A DNA stretch of 64,000 nucleotides, taken from the NCBI GenBank assembly GCA_000827265.1, contig KN834763.1:836129-900128 (forward strand), in the 5' to 3' direction. The first letter of the stretch is position 1. The number at the start of each line of letters is the position of its first letter. Source of the stretch: Collybiopsis luxurians FD-317 M1. Lineage: Eukaryota > Basidiomycota > Agaricomycetes > Agaricales > Omphalotaceae. A model generated the notes under the pieces. The model did no database searches. It was given only the letters and a program-made list of their open reading frames with translations, and was not told the origin of the DNA. Made by a program: the position numbers and the translations under genes. Shown piece by piece: positions 1 through 12,040 of this stretch.

Positions 1-989
1 GACAATTTTGCCTTGTACAACGTAAACGTTAAGAACACTGTGAATGCCTTTGCTCTTTCAAAAATTAGGCCATTCCTTCATGGGTTCTCTGTAGTTTGGG
101 CAATCATCGACCAACGGTCAAGCCATTGCTTTGAGCGCGTACGGAACAAACCACGGATATTACGCATCCGGATTCTACAGGTTAATCTCTGCCTTCATTT
201 CGAGATCTTCTCCTGACTGCGCCAATAGTTATCAAGACACTGTTCTTGCCGAACAGGGAAATCAATATTATGGCTTCTGCTACATCGAAGGCGCTGTCGA
301 TTTCATCTTCGGGCAGCATGCGAGAGCGTTCTTCCAAAAGAACATTATCGCATCGGTGGGTCCAGGAGCTATAACGGCCGATGGCCCTGCTTCTAAATCG
401 GACGGGCTTTGTAAGTCAATCTCCCAGTCTACATGGTCAAGCTAATTGACTCGGTTTATCTAGTTGTTATCAATGAGTCGACCATTCAAGCGAGCACTGC
501 TGCGACATCCAGCCTCGTTGGGCAGGTTTATCTCGGTCGTCCCTGGACTCAATTTGCAACGTAAATTTGAAAACTTGTGATCTTTCATCTCAGATCATAG
601 CTGACAGAAGCTCCGCTTCCACATAGTGTCGCCTTCACGTCTTGCTCCCTCAGTAACATTATCAACTCCGCAGGTTGGGAAATATGGTCCACCGCCACTC
701 CCAATACCGCGGATGTGACATTCGCCGAGTATGAGAACACCGGTGAGTTTTCAGAAACACTCCGTCGAGAAAACGGCTATTTCACCATCTTGCTCTGAAA
801 TCTGTCTAGGCGCTGGTGCAGCTGGGACTCGAGCTTCCTTTTCTACGAAGTTGACTTCGAATGCGGCGTATAACGTCGGGGTAGTACTTGGGTCGTCTGT
901 ATCTGCTCCCCTCTTTTCCGGTTGAGACTGATTTGTTTCTGCTTGAACTTAGGTCTTGGTCTAGCTGGGTTGATCAAAATTTCGTGTAA
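1..989 (+). CDS. Pectin methylesterase (CE8), 5' truncated by window edge
   Basis: Secreted enzymes of this family de-esterify pectin in plant cell walls. After removing short introns (40-94, one near 180-228, then about 411-462, 561-626, 743-809 and one near 895-955) the spliced reading frame gives family blocks in order: a GQAIALSAYG segment, SYQDTVLAEQG (transition-state Gln), YIEGAVDFIFG (first catalytic Asp), GAITADG, YLGRPW (catalytic Arg) and a WVDQNFV end before the TAA at 987-989. The start and any signal peptide lie before base 1. The second catalytic Asp, normally about 20 residues after the first in a CD(I/L) context, reads as Ile here (codon 344-346, local sequence QKNIIAS). The protein may therefore be inactive or use a variant site. 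The exact last splice is ambiguous. Family assignment is firm; activity is not. Confidence 0.88.
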
Positions 990-2786
990 AATAACATTTA
1001 CTAGTAGTAGCAAGATGTGTTATCGAGTCTTCGAAAAAATCTTCGCCTTCATTGCCTCATTGACTCGACGCGGTCACCAGCGTCAAATGAGCGCTTAAGT
1101 CTTTCATTGACTGAGTACTCAAGTGCTAATGCCTCAGGCCCCAGGTACCACCGAGTTCTAATATGCATCAGCCATATTGAAGTTCGAACATAATAATTGA
1201 TGAAAAAAGTCATATACTTAGACCGCGCAGCAGGAGAATTTACAGTTACAAATAGCCTAACCTTTTCCTTGACGATGATCAAGATTGGAGAACGCGCGTA
1301 GTTATCTGCAGATGCGACTGTGAAGCCGAGGCGAGGACGTCTGATTGGGCAGGGGAATAAGTAAAGATAGCTGGCATCAGTGCCGAAGAGTGAATGATAA
1401 ACATGGCGTATTCTGATTGAAGTGTCGATGTGCTGGAGCCCCAGACAATGATTCCAGTTTTACTTTCTTGAACGACGGTACAAGTGAATCCAAGGTCGTT
1501 TACTCGGCGCATTCACCGCAGAGGAGACCGATAGGTATGTGATCTTCTACTATGGTTGTCAGAGTACTTCCGACTTTTTGAAAATTGACAGCCCTGTTGT
1601 TAATTCCTATCGGATTAAAATTCTAAGTAGACAGTGAAATTCATAGTAGTTTGTTTTGTCTATCAGCAAGTTCTTGTGTGCGTTTGGGAAATACTTGAGG
1701 CGTCGGGCAGTGACCAAGTAAAACTTTAGGACCCGATCAGGTGTCACAGTAAAGCCAGTGTCCGGCAGTCTGCAGAGTCTGGGATATTCGGCAACTCGCC
1801 GCAAGAACTGGGCCAGCCGTTCTGACGAAATTTGGTATCTTCTAATTTAACATGATGTTCACTGTACAAAAGATGATTCTATTATGAGGTCTGCGCGTCG
1901 CGCTTCGAAGGTGTTTGGGTTTGGTCATCGGATTGTAGCCAGAAAGCAGAGACGAGGCGGCAGCTCGGTTTGTTTGCCGAGCTACGGCATAGTCCCCGTG
2001 TCACGCTGGAGTTCAAATTAAGACAAACTGCTAAGAAAACTGATAGAAACTCTTAAGACCCTTCTCAGCTGTTATATACACTTTGGCACCTGCGGGTATA
2101 TTTCCCTCCACTGTTCCTGACAATTTATATAGAATCACACTCCAAGCTTAAGAGCACCTCTTCGTCTATTTGCTTATCCCTCATAAAAATTCTACTTTGA
2201 ATAAGTATACGTTACACTCAAATAGTAATGAATTGATGTGTACACAAAATATTGACTGCAGGGTATCTCTTAAATGCTCAGAATCGGACATTTTTCAAAA
2301 ATCGAAAGTTCCCTGTTCACGTAAGATCCCTGTTACCCATATGTAGTAGAAGAGTGTTGGCAGGGAGGACTGGCAGAGGACTTAGGCTCCTCCTAAAGCA
2401 GGGCTGTCTAATCGTTTACAGCGTGGGATAGTCACATGGTAACGGTCGAGTGGCGGAATTCCCCTGGTGTCACCCGGCCTGACATTATTCCGTTCCAACT
2501 TGCTGCTTCCTCTCACACATCCGTCTGCACACAACTCCCTAACGCCACCAGTACCTACAAAATCCTCTGCGGATTTCCCCTACGAGACAATCCTTTTATG
2601 ACCAAGTTACTCCTGGTAGATTAATTATTCATGTAATTATCTTATCCTACCCTTGCTCATTCAACTCCACGCTTGGTAGCCGTGCATACTGACAGAAACA
2701 ATCCTGTAAAGTGTTCAAAAGTAGATGTGTTCTTTCGCATGAGCATGGATTGAGATGATCACCCGACGTCGACGTATTTAGTCAAA
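990..2786. other. Long intergenic stretch, no supportable gene
   Basis: About 1.8 kb lies between the pectinesterase stop and the NOG2 stop. Only short open frames without recognisable motifs are present, for example minus-strand frames of 60-78 codons at 1049-1282, 1279-1512 and 1607-1804. Two of them begin with a similar RRV...GFT.T pattern, which I could not relate to any family. No tRNA cloverleaf, long repeat or simple-sequence tract was seen. It may hold the 3' UTRs of both flanking genes plus decayed sequence. Confidence 0.5.
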
Positions 2787-5126
2787 CTACTTCCGGCTCT
2801 GCCTCTTCCCAGTATGCAAACTCTTCATATGCGCAGCTTTACTTCGATTTCTGTTCTTCACATTGGCAGTTGAGTAGAAGTTGGTAGCTTTGCGCTGTGC
2901 GTGTAAACGAGATCAGCTGTTGCTCTGATTGAGGACGTAGACGAACCTTATTAGTGCTCATGCGTGGTTCCTTACTTGGCGCAAGCTGTTTAGTATCTTC
3001 GTTGGATGAATCTGCAGTCCGAAAAAGTAAGTACGGGATTTAACAATAGGAAAGACGTAATGTACCTTGTTGATCAACTTCCAAATCTGCTTCGGGTTCG
3101 CCAGGGGTCTGCTGCACGCCTTCAAATACATCATTCCACGTCAATTCTTCCTCCTTGTCTTCCTCTGTTGCCTCATCCCCTATCCTATCTAGGCTTTCAC
3201 CCTCTGCCTCATCATCCATCGTGACTCCAGTAAACTCCTCTTCGACATCGTCGAGAGGCTGGATATCTTCTGCCAGAAAAGTATTCTTCTGCATGATCGA
3301 TCCCAGGTTCTGCTTCACACTCGGAGTTTCCCCTTCTTCCTCTGATTCTCGTGTTTTCGCCTTCGCCCTTTTCTCCTTCTCCTCCTTTTTATTTAACGCC
3401 TCTGGTCTATCAGGCGGGGTAACAAAGAATGGTATCCGACCCCTGACCCAATCACTCAAAATGATCTTGGCGACTGAGTCTACATCCGGTTCACCATGCT
3501 TCAGCAACCGGCCCTTCATTCTAGCTAACTTGTCTAGTAACGTTTCAGCTTCCCATCCCTGAGTGGGATCGTCAGAGTTGGGGAGGGGAATTCCATACGT
3601 GCGCGAAAGGTAGATGGGTTTGACACGTTTGAGAAGGGCAGGAATGTGCTCGGAAGGAGTTGGGAGGGCCTCAACTCGGACAACGCCTTTGAGGACGGTG
3701 GAAGTTTGAGAGTCATGAGCAGAGGTTGGAACGATTCCAGGACAATCGATGAGATATATTCGGCGCGTCAGAGTGATGTATTGCCAGACCTGGATTGCAG
3801 AATGAAAGTTAGACCAATGTGGGAAGACACTTAAATGTCATTTAACGAACCTTGGTCTCTCCGGGTACGGGGGCGACCCGACACACCTTTCCGCTTTTGA
3901 GGGTGTTTATCACACTGCTTTTTCCGACGTTAGGATATCCCATGAATCCAACGGATATCTGTTTCTTGTCAGAATGCAATTGCGAAAACTGTCTCAGCAG
4001 CTGGATGAGGGAGCCTTTTCCGAATGAGTGGTTGGGTGAGGCGTGGAACGCAATCGTAGGGTAGCGCGGTGTCAGATGTTGGATATAACGAGACTATTGA
4101 CCCCAGACAATCAGATTCAGAAAAACAAGCGAAGAGCAGAGAATACTTGCTGTGACCCAATTGGGAACCAGATCGCACTTGTTGATTACAAGGACAACCT
4201 GCTTGTGCGCCTTCTCTTTTTTAATATACTCTAGTACAGACTCGCACAGTGTACCCATGGGATCCCGAGCGTCTAAGATGTGTAGAATAATATCGGAAGA
4301 GTCTATGACCTTGTACAGTTCACCATAAATACGTCTAGAGGTTCCCTTTGCGTAGATGGGTTCGTTGTAGTTAGCATGCGTTTGAAGTTCGACGGTAGAT
4401 GACAGCTCAGTTTCTATGATAAGACAAGTTGAATAGGTTGTCACGGACATTGAGAGGTTATTCATACCTATGATATTTGTAGCAGTCGCGTCTGAATTCT
4501 CTGCAGCTGCACCAACACTGAGTTTACTGAGTTCTTCAAAGTCACCAGCATCTATTCTTGGCCTTTTGCGCTGAGCTTTGGGACCGAACGTTTCCGAAAA
4601 GGGTTCCGTCTCCACAATATGAGAGCGCTAATACTCCGTAAACAAAAATTACCGTTCAAGTGGGATGATATAGAGATACCTTTTGGGCATGAGGATTACT
4701 AGCGTCATCTAATAACGCCATCGGCAACTTGTTTCGTCGCAAAAGCACAGAATAAGGATCATCCTTTTTTGTGGAAAGACTTGTACGGAAATGATCTAAA
4801 GCTGTCTGCGAGATAACTCTGGTGTTACCTAGATGATATGAAGGTTAAGGAAGTTGGCAACGTTATGTGTCCAGGTGTAACTAACCAAACCATCTTCTAT
4901 CGGGTTGCACCCTGCCTGGTTTGGTCTCATCTTCGCCCTTTTGGAAAGCAGCAGCCTGAATAATTTTTCCGTCTCTATCACGAATTGGTTTGCCTCCATT
5001 GAGCATTTTTAACCGTGACGCCTGCTTTGCATTTCGATAAAAATTTTCGCCTTTGACTTTTTTAAGAGAGATACTAGATGAAGATCGAGTTTTTGAAGCA
5101 ATTTGAGGCTTTTTAGAGGGCGCCAT
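2787..5126 (-). CDS. NOG2: Nucleolar GTP-binding protein 2 (60S ribosome assembly GTPase)
   Basis: Nog2 is a circularly permuted GTPase that binds late nucleolar and nuclear pre-60S particles. The spliced protein starts [12 protein letters not shown] at 5126-5124 and has the family N-terminus ([19 protein letters not shown]), [34 protein letters not shown], then G4 NKCDLVP before the P-loop GYPNVGKSS and G3 DCPGIVP; this order marks the permuted G domain. [20 protein letters not shown] follows, then an acidic tail. The last two exons give MSTNK and then [19 protein letters not shown], ending at TAG 2787-2789; this basic tail is typical of Nog2. Several introns of 50-90 bp. It is divergent from the raptor gene with about 74 bp between start codons, which suggests a shared promoter. 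Confidence 0.95.
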
Positions 5127-5200
5127 GGTGTGCAACGAGCAAAGGGTAACCGCTATGGGCACGTGCTTGGTGCCCCAAGCTCTTTCCTTTGGCCAATGGG

Positions 5201-8200
5201 ATGTACGCTCAGCACCAACCAAATCCGAGAAATGGTCCCAAATTTACTGCAGGTAAGTAACAATAAACCTTTAAATCGACGGTAAGAGAGACCTAGTTTC
5301 AACCCTCAAAGGTCCAAGAGGTCGCTCTTCAGATTCCAGCACTGAAGTAGAAGATGAACTCCATCGTGGCGCAGCGCCATCCATGGCAAGCTCACTGGAT
5401 TTAGCTCCTCCAATATCATACTGGTCTGCTAAACGGCATTCGTCCTGCGGGAACCCAACCCCTCCCCCTCCGTGGTCACTCAAATCCACTTCTTGGCGTA
5501 ATACTTCTTCGCTGCCCAACAAACTGAAAACAGCTAATGCTGCTTTGGTTCTATGTTTGAACATCGATGTCGATCCTCCAGACGTTGTAAAGACTTCCCC
5601 TTGCGCTGTACTTGAATGCTGGGTTGATCCGCGCTCTATGCCTTCCTATAAGGCCCTCGAACATATCGGTGCCAACCTGAAACATCAGTTTGAAAATCTC
5701 AGCCTGAAAATACAGTATAAACCAATATTGGACCCATCGTTCGAAGATTTACGCAAAGCTTGCCAGCAGCTGCGAAAGCAGGCTAAAGATGACGCAGTTC
5801 TATTTCACTACAATGGCCATGGAGTTCCAAAGCCGACCTCCAGCGGAGAGTTGTGGTGCTTCAACCGTAATTATACTCAGTATATTCCAGTTTCGCTGCA
5901 AGAGATACAAAACTGGCTCGGCTCGCCAGGTGTCTATATTTGGGACTGTTCTGCCGCTGGTCATCTTTTGCACAACTTTAACGAGTTTGCTAAACGGCGA
6001 GATGAGGACATTAGACGAAGACATGGCGGCCAATTCCCTGAAGGAATGCTTCCTTTTACGCAAAGTCTTCAGCTTGCAGCCTGCGAAGCTCACGAAACAC
6101 TCCCTACATGCCCCGATCTCCCCGCCGATATGTTCACGTCGTGTCTGACTTCTCCCATTGATATTGCTATTCGACATCACATAATTTCGAATAAAATAGA
6201 TCTCAACATTGACGCCGCAGCTCATATGCCCGGGGATCTGAAGGATCGACGCACGCCTCTTGGAGAGCTCAACTGGATCTTCACCGCCATCACGGATACT
6301 ATTGCATGGACTACCTTTACCCCCGAGATATTCGCTCGACTCTATCGCAGTGACTTGCTCATCGCTTCCCTTTTCCGGAACTTTCTCTTAGCTGAAAGAC
6401 TGATGAAAGGCTACAACTGTACGCCACATACATCCCCTCCCCTACCTGCAACAAATACCCACTCACTATGGGCTACTTGGGACCTTGCTCTGGACGCTTG
6501 TGTTCGGCAGCTTCCCGAAATGCTCGCCGCCAACGATGTACAGAGTCAACAAGCCTTTGAGGGTCCCAGGCCTCCTCCGTACCAATATGTCCCGAGCCGC
6601 TTTTTTGCAGACCAGCTGACGGCATTTGAAGTTTGGATTTCGAGAGGAGGCTCCGCTCTCACTCGCCGAGGTCCTCTGGCCCTTCCCTCAGGAACTTTAT
6701 ATGAGGCAGATTCAACGAATTCACCTCTTTCGCCTAATCTTGCCGCATCATGGTCTTCTAGTCCCCATCTTGTTCCACGGAAACCTCCTACTCAACTCCC
6801 TATTGTCCTTCAGGTTCTTCTCTCCCAGCCACATCGCCTACGTGCCCTCATTTTACTGTCACAGTTTGTCGATCTAGGACCCTGGGCCGTCAATCTTGTA
6901 TTAACGATAGGCATCTTCCCGTACATATCGAAACTTTTGCAAGCCCCTGGTCCTGATTTGAGACCTGTGCTCATTTTCATATGGGCGCGGATTCTCGCTG
7001 TAGATCCCAGCGTTCAGGTTGATTTGTACAACAACGCCCAAGGGTATAAATACTTCTCAAAAATCCTGACCAGCACACGCGATCCATTGCCCAACACATC
7101 CGAACATCTCGCGATGTGTACTTTTATTCTCGCGTCGCTTGCCAGAGACTTTCCCAAAGGCCAACATGCGTGTTGGGAGGAGCAGGTTTTCGAGGCTTGC
7201 TTCAACCTTCTTGATGAGCCAGACTTTCTGTTGAGACAATGGAGCTGTCTTTGCATAGCTCAGATGTGGTGCGGTTTGGATCAAGGGAAGGCATTTGGGG
7301 TTGCCCGAGGGACACAGGACAAATTGATTAGTCTAATGTCGGACGATTCAGCAGAGGTGAGGTGTGCAGCACTTTACGCTCTGGGTACATTCATGGGGGC
7401 CAGCGGATCAAAGTTGGAAACAGAAGGTACCAAGGGAGGGGGAGGCTCTGGCGCCATGTACGATCAAGACGAGAGGACGCATCTCAGGATGGAAGTTGTT
7501 ATCGTTACCGGTGCTACTCTGGTCGTGCGGGAAGATGCTAGTCCTATGTGTCGGAAGGAGCTGGTTGTTCTTGTTAGCTGTCTGGTAAAAGAGTGGCGAG
7601 GCTATTTCGTTGTCTGTGCGTGGATATACTGGGAGGAAGAGCGGAAGCGTCGGCATGCTGCAGTATATCCTTACTTGCCGAACAATCAGGATGAGGTGTC
7701 AGAACAGGCTCTCAGAGAGTGGCTCGAGTCAATCCCAGATGCTGGTTTTCGCGAAGAGTCACGGGTGCTGCTTTCGTCTTTCTACACCATTTTCGTTGTT
7801 CTTCTGGATCTCTCTGTAGATCCTTATAATGAGGTTGCGACGCAGGCGCAGACGGTGGTCGATTATATCATGGCGTTACTGTTAGAGTCCCCATTCACCA
7901 AGCTCGACGAAGCTAGCCTAGGGAGTCCACCTCTGGCGCCCAGCAACTATTTCAATCCAACACAACCCGAACATACGCATGCTCGTGTTCCACGCTCTCG
8001 CGTGAGCTCCGGGTCTTTGCAATCATCTCCTTCTGTTGCTTATCCGACTGTTGCACCTCCCTCACCCAGTACCAGCTCCATGCGGGGCGAGATCCCTCTC
8101 CGACCAAGCTTGTCACGCACGGATACCATGACGAGTATCTCCAACACCGTATCTAACACAGTGAAGAGAACTTCTTCAATTGCTCATGCTCTGAAGAACC

Positions 8201-10386
8201 TAGCAGGCGGACTCGCTTTCCCACCTACGGAGGACTCATCTCGGACCGCATCACCTACTTTGTCTGTCTATCCTCACCCCCTCAACGGGACACATCTGTC
8301 TATTGGTGGTGGTGATATTTCCGAACTGTCAGAAGCTTCGCGTCCTCCTTCGCCCACATTCAATGTTGCTCAATATGCCTCTCCGTATTCTCGTCCTGGT
8401 ACTCCTACTCATAGTGATAGTCCATATTCACCGCATCTATCATCATCTTCTTCTCCCCGTTCGCCGAGTTTGCAATCCGAGTTCCCCTCTCAGCCCGTGC
8501 ACGACTTCCGCCCTTCAGATGTGATGGAAGCGCTGATGGAGGAAGATATGGAGCGTTTGCGCGCTCGGAAGAAGTTGAGGAAAGGCATGAACGGATATCC
8601 GCACCAAGGGTATTATAATGGTCAGTATGGTATACCGAGCCCCAGTAATAGTACTTTCTCTGTCGACTCGACGGCGAGTAGTGTTATACTGGGTCTTGGG
8701 ACGGGTATGGGTATCCGTGACGTGTTGCCTCTGAAGAGCACTTTCTTTGATTGGTGCTCGGAATACTTTACGGAGCCCCAGATGAGGGTACGTCCCAGTC
8801 TTGAATCTGTTAGCCAGGTTCACTTATACTGAAGTGGTTCAATCTTCAAGCAAGCCGAAGCGGATGAACCCGGAAGTATTCAGTACAATTATCAGATCTG
8901 GAGACAGCAACGTAATGAACAAGTTGAGAATGAAACTCGATCTCAAGCAGAGGTTGCTTGTACGTGCTGTCTCGCGCCATCTCTTTGGATTTTTCTTACT
9001 AATCCACGTTCTCTAGCGAGTCGTCGCTGGGATCGAACAGTTGCAAATTTCCGCGGACCAGCTTATCCACTTAACATGGCTTTCCATTCTTACGATCAGC
9101 ATCTTTTCGTAGCCAACGACACCGACGTTATAACGTTCGTGTATACAGTCTTGCATCACTAGGACCTCAGCTGATTCTTTATGCAGTGTTTGGGACTGGA
9201 CTCACAAGAAGAGACTGAGGTCGTTCCGGAATGGTAATCAAGCAGGGACTAGTATAACTTCCCTTCATATTATCAATCAGAATGTCGGTGGGATCATTAC
9301 GACGGGTTCAGGTATGTTCCCTGTACCGAGCTTGAGCGACGACCGACTTGAATTATCTTTACAGCCGATGGTGTTGTACGCCTTTACCGTAATTACGATC
9401 CTTTACTGGACCCTGGCCCAGTTCAGATGGTCAGCTCGTTTAGAGCCTTAAACGAGATCGTACCCACACGACATGGCTCGGGAATGGTCATGGACTGGAA
9501 GCAATCTGCTGGTATATTGCTCGTTGGCGGAGATTCGAAGGTGGTCAAGGCATGGGATGCACAAACGGAACAGGGACTAGTGAGTATTTCTGGTCACATT
9601 GTGTGGTGTGCTTAACTTGTAATATCCTAGGATTTGGATACTGCGTCTGATGCACCTGTAACTTCGATCGCATCAGACCCTGGGGCTACACAAACTTTTG
9701 TTGCCGGTTTTGGAGATGGCTGGATTAAAGTGTTCGATCGGCGCCTCGAAGAAGATGAGGCTATCATACAGACGCATCGGGCACACAATTCCTGGGTTCA
9801 GAACGTCAAACCTCATCCCACTATGACATATCAGTTCCTCTCTGCAAGGTGACTTCCAAATAATGTCTCCGATCGTTGTGGCTGAGAGTACGATTTTTAT
9901 CAGTGTTGACGGTGAGGTCAAACTGTGGGACCTCCGTGGGCGAACCGACCGAGCCGTTACGATGTGGACTCTTATGCAAGACATTGGACTATCCGCTTTC
10001 GACGTCCACAGTACTGCCGAGGTATTCGCTGGGTAAGCTGTGGCTCTGAATAGCGGGCTAAAAGAACAGACTAATTGACGATCCCAAAGCACCTCTGCTA
10101 TCACCAGTAGCAGCTATCGCTTACAGCGTCTTTGTTTTCGTTCGTTGGAACCTGAGCATGACGAGCCTCTGTCACAGTATAACGTTCCATCGGGACTGGT
10201 CAATGTACCAGCGAAGATCAACCCATCCCCATATATTCCGCGTGCTACTTCCTTTGTTTTCCATCCAACGGAGATGCTGTGTGGGGTTGGAGAGGCAGAC
10301 GGTACTAGTGAGTCTTGGCATAATTTTCCTTCCTTAAACTAAAAATTAATTTTCCAGTCCGTATAATTGGCTGCAATCTTGCTTGA
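5201..10386 (+). CDS. KOG1: Raptor homologue, TORC1 scaffold subunit
   Basis: Raptor presents substrates to TOR kinase in TORC1. The N-terminal caspase-fold RNC domain is clear: DPPDVVKTSPCAVLECWVDP, HYNGHGVPKPTSSGELWCFN and VYIWDCSAAG. HEAT-like helices follow (LRALILLSQFVDLGPWAVNLVL, RQWSCLCIAQMW, VRCAALYALGTF), then a long Ser/Pro-rich linker around 7930-8560, then short exons coding the C-terminal WD40 propeller (VANDTDVIT, WDWTHKKRLRSF, VKAWDAQTEQGL, VKLWDLRGR). I place the start at ATG 5201, joined over a 44-bp intron (5253-5296) to the main exon, because this keeps the frame open into the conserved region; ATG 5383 is an alternative. The last intron ends with TTTTCCAG before the final exon and the stop is TGA 10384-10386. 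The 3.5-kb first large exon without introns contrasts with the split propeller. Confidence 0.93.
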
Positions 10387-10612
10387 GAATATGCTATAGT
10401 ACTAATATGTCTATTATAAACTGTACAGTCAATTGCTAGGCTATAATTCCATTTGCTGTGGTGGGGATTTCCGTAGCTTATCGTGACCGGACCGTCGGGA
10501 TCCGCGTCGATAGAGTCAGAATTGTTTTTCGGCTTACCGTTGCTCCTACCTCAAAAGCCCAAATAATTTGGGCATCGATTGACTCTTCTTTCTTGTCGGA
10601 ATCTCCGAACTA

Positions 10613-11891
10613 ATGTCGTCCAAAATATCACCTACGATTGTATCCCAGCCGAGGAAGATCAGGGTCGGTGTGCTGGGTGCTACAGGGACCGTTGGGCAGC
10701 GGTTCATCACACTGTTATCAGAGCATCCCTGGTTTGTGATTGAAGCACTTGGAGCAAGCGAGCGAAGTAAAGGGAAGAAGTACAAAGATGCTGTGAAATG
10801 GAAACAGACCATTCCATTGGCAGGTTTGGGACTTGGCGGTGTCGGAGTCGAAAAGCTAAGCTCGTCGGATTTGAGTGACGATGGAAGAATTGCCGACGTT
10901 GTTGTCAAAGGCTGCACGCCGCAAGAGTTCAGAAACTGCCAGATTGTTTTCAGTGGGCTTGATGCTGATGTCGCTGGCGATATCGGTGTGCATTTCTTTG
11001 GTCTTTTAGTGAATAAAGCCTAACAGATATTGCACAGAATCTGCCTTTAGATCTGCAGAGATTCCTATCTTTTCCAATGCAAAAAATTATCGCCGGGATC
11101 CTAATGTCCCCCTCATCGTCCCCCTTGTTAATCCCTCTCATCTTTCCATCATCCCTCAGCAGCGGCGTTTACATTCACCCACTCTGTCCAAGGGATTTAT
11201 CGTCACTAACGCCAACTGCTCCACTACTGGCTATGTGATTCCCCTTGCCGCGCTCGAAAAAGCCTTTGGCCCGATCGAAAGCGTTCTAGTCACTACAATG
11301 CAAGCCATCTCTGGGGCCGGCTATCCAGGCGTTCCTTCTCTCGACATTCTTGGTAATGTCGTGCCGTATATTAGTGGAGAGGAGGAAAAGATTGAGTGGG
11401 AGACCCTAAAAATCCTAGGTGGTATTACCGAATCTGAAAGCGAGGTCGATGGTGATGGCACGCCCCTCAAAACATTCGATATGCACCAGGCTGGTGGCCT
11501 GTCTCCATTGAGGGTCAGTGCCTCCTGTAATCGGGTACCGGTCGTCGATGGACACATGGAATGTGTATCTGTTCGATTCCATCGACGGCCACCCCCTTCT
11601 CCTCAGCAGGTGCGAGAAGCTCTTGCAGCGTTTACCCCCGAGATTCAAAGCCTGGGCTGTCCTTCCGCTCCGCGGAAAGCGATAGAAGTTTTTGAGGAGC
11701 CAGACAGACCTCAGCCACGATTGGACGTTAAAGGGAATCACAACGGCGCTGGGGTCAGTGTTGGGAGAGTAAGACAGTGTCAGGTTCTGGATGTCAAGTT
11801 TGTGGTGCTTTCTGACAATGTTAGCATCGGTGCAGCGACGAGCAGCATCATCAATGCTGAGTATGCGGTGCTGAAAGGCGTCGTCTCTTGA
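10613..11891 (+). CDS. HOM2: Aspartate-semialdehyde dehydrogenase
   Basis: This enzyme reduces aspartyl-4-phosphate to aspartate semialdehyde with NADPH, the branch point to threonine, methionine and homoserine (and a route absent from animals). Seen: ATG 10613, Rossmann NADP loop VGVLGATGTVGQRF, SGLDADVAGDIE, SNAKNYRRDPNVP, active-site NANCSTTG with the catalytic Cys, SGAGYPG, and SCNRVPVVDGHMECV with the substrate-binding basic region near the end. One 52-bp intron (10986-11037) interrupts the gene; splicing restores a GDIESAF-type sequence. The stop is TGA at 11889-11891. Length of about 408 residues is slightly longer than typical because of insertions around 11430 and 11740. It lies alone between raptor and the PEBP gene. 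Confidence 0.95.
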
Positions 11892-12040
11892 TTAGTGCTA
11901 TAGATTCAGTCTGTAGTATATAGATTTTCATTTCTAAAACCCATTAACAAGCCCAAGCCGTGCCAAGCCATCTTCAGTCACCATGCCGTTGTAAAGAGTT
12001 TCAGTTTCTTCTTTACTTTTCACTGTCATCTTTCTTCCAA

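Noticed and set aside
1279..1804. Two minus-strand frames with a similar RRV...GFT.T start, possible decayed tandem gene
   Set aside because: The similarity is only a few residues and no family is recognised; not enough to call a pseudogene.
5800..6225. Minus-strand frame of 141 codons opposite raptor
   Set aside because: Lies wholly opposite the conserved RNC domain coding sequence; a shadow frame.
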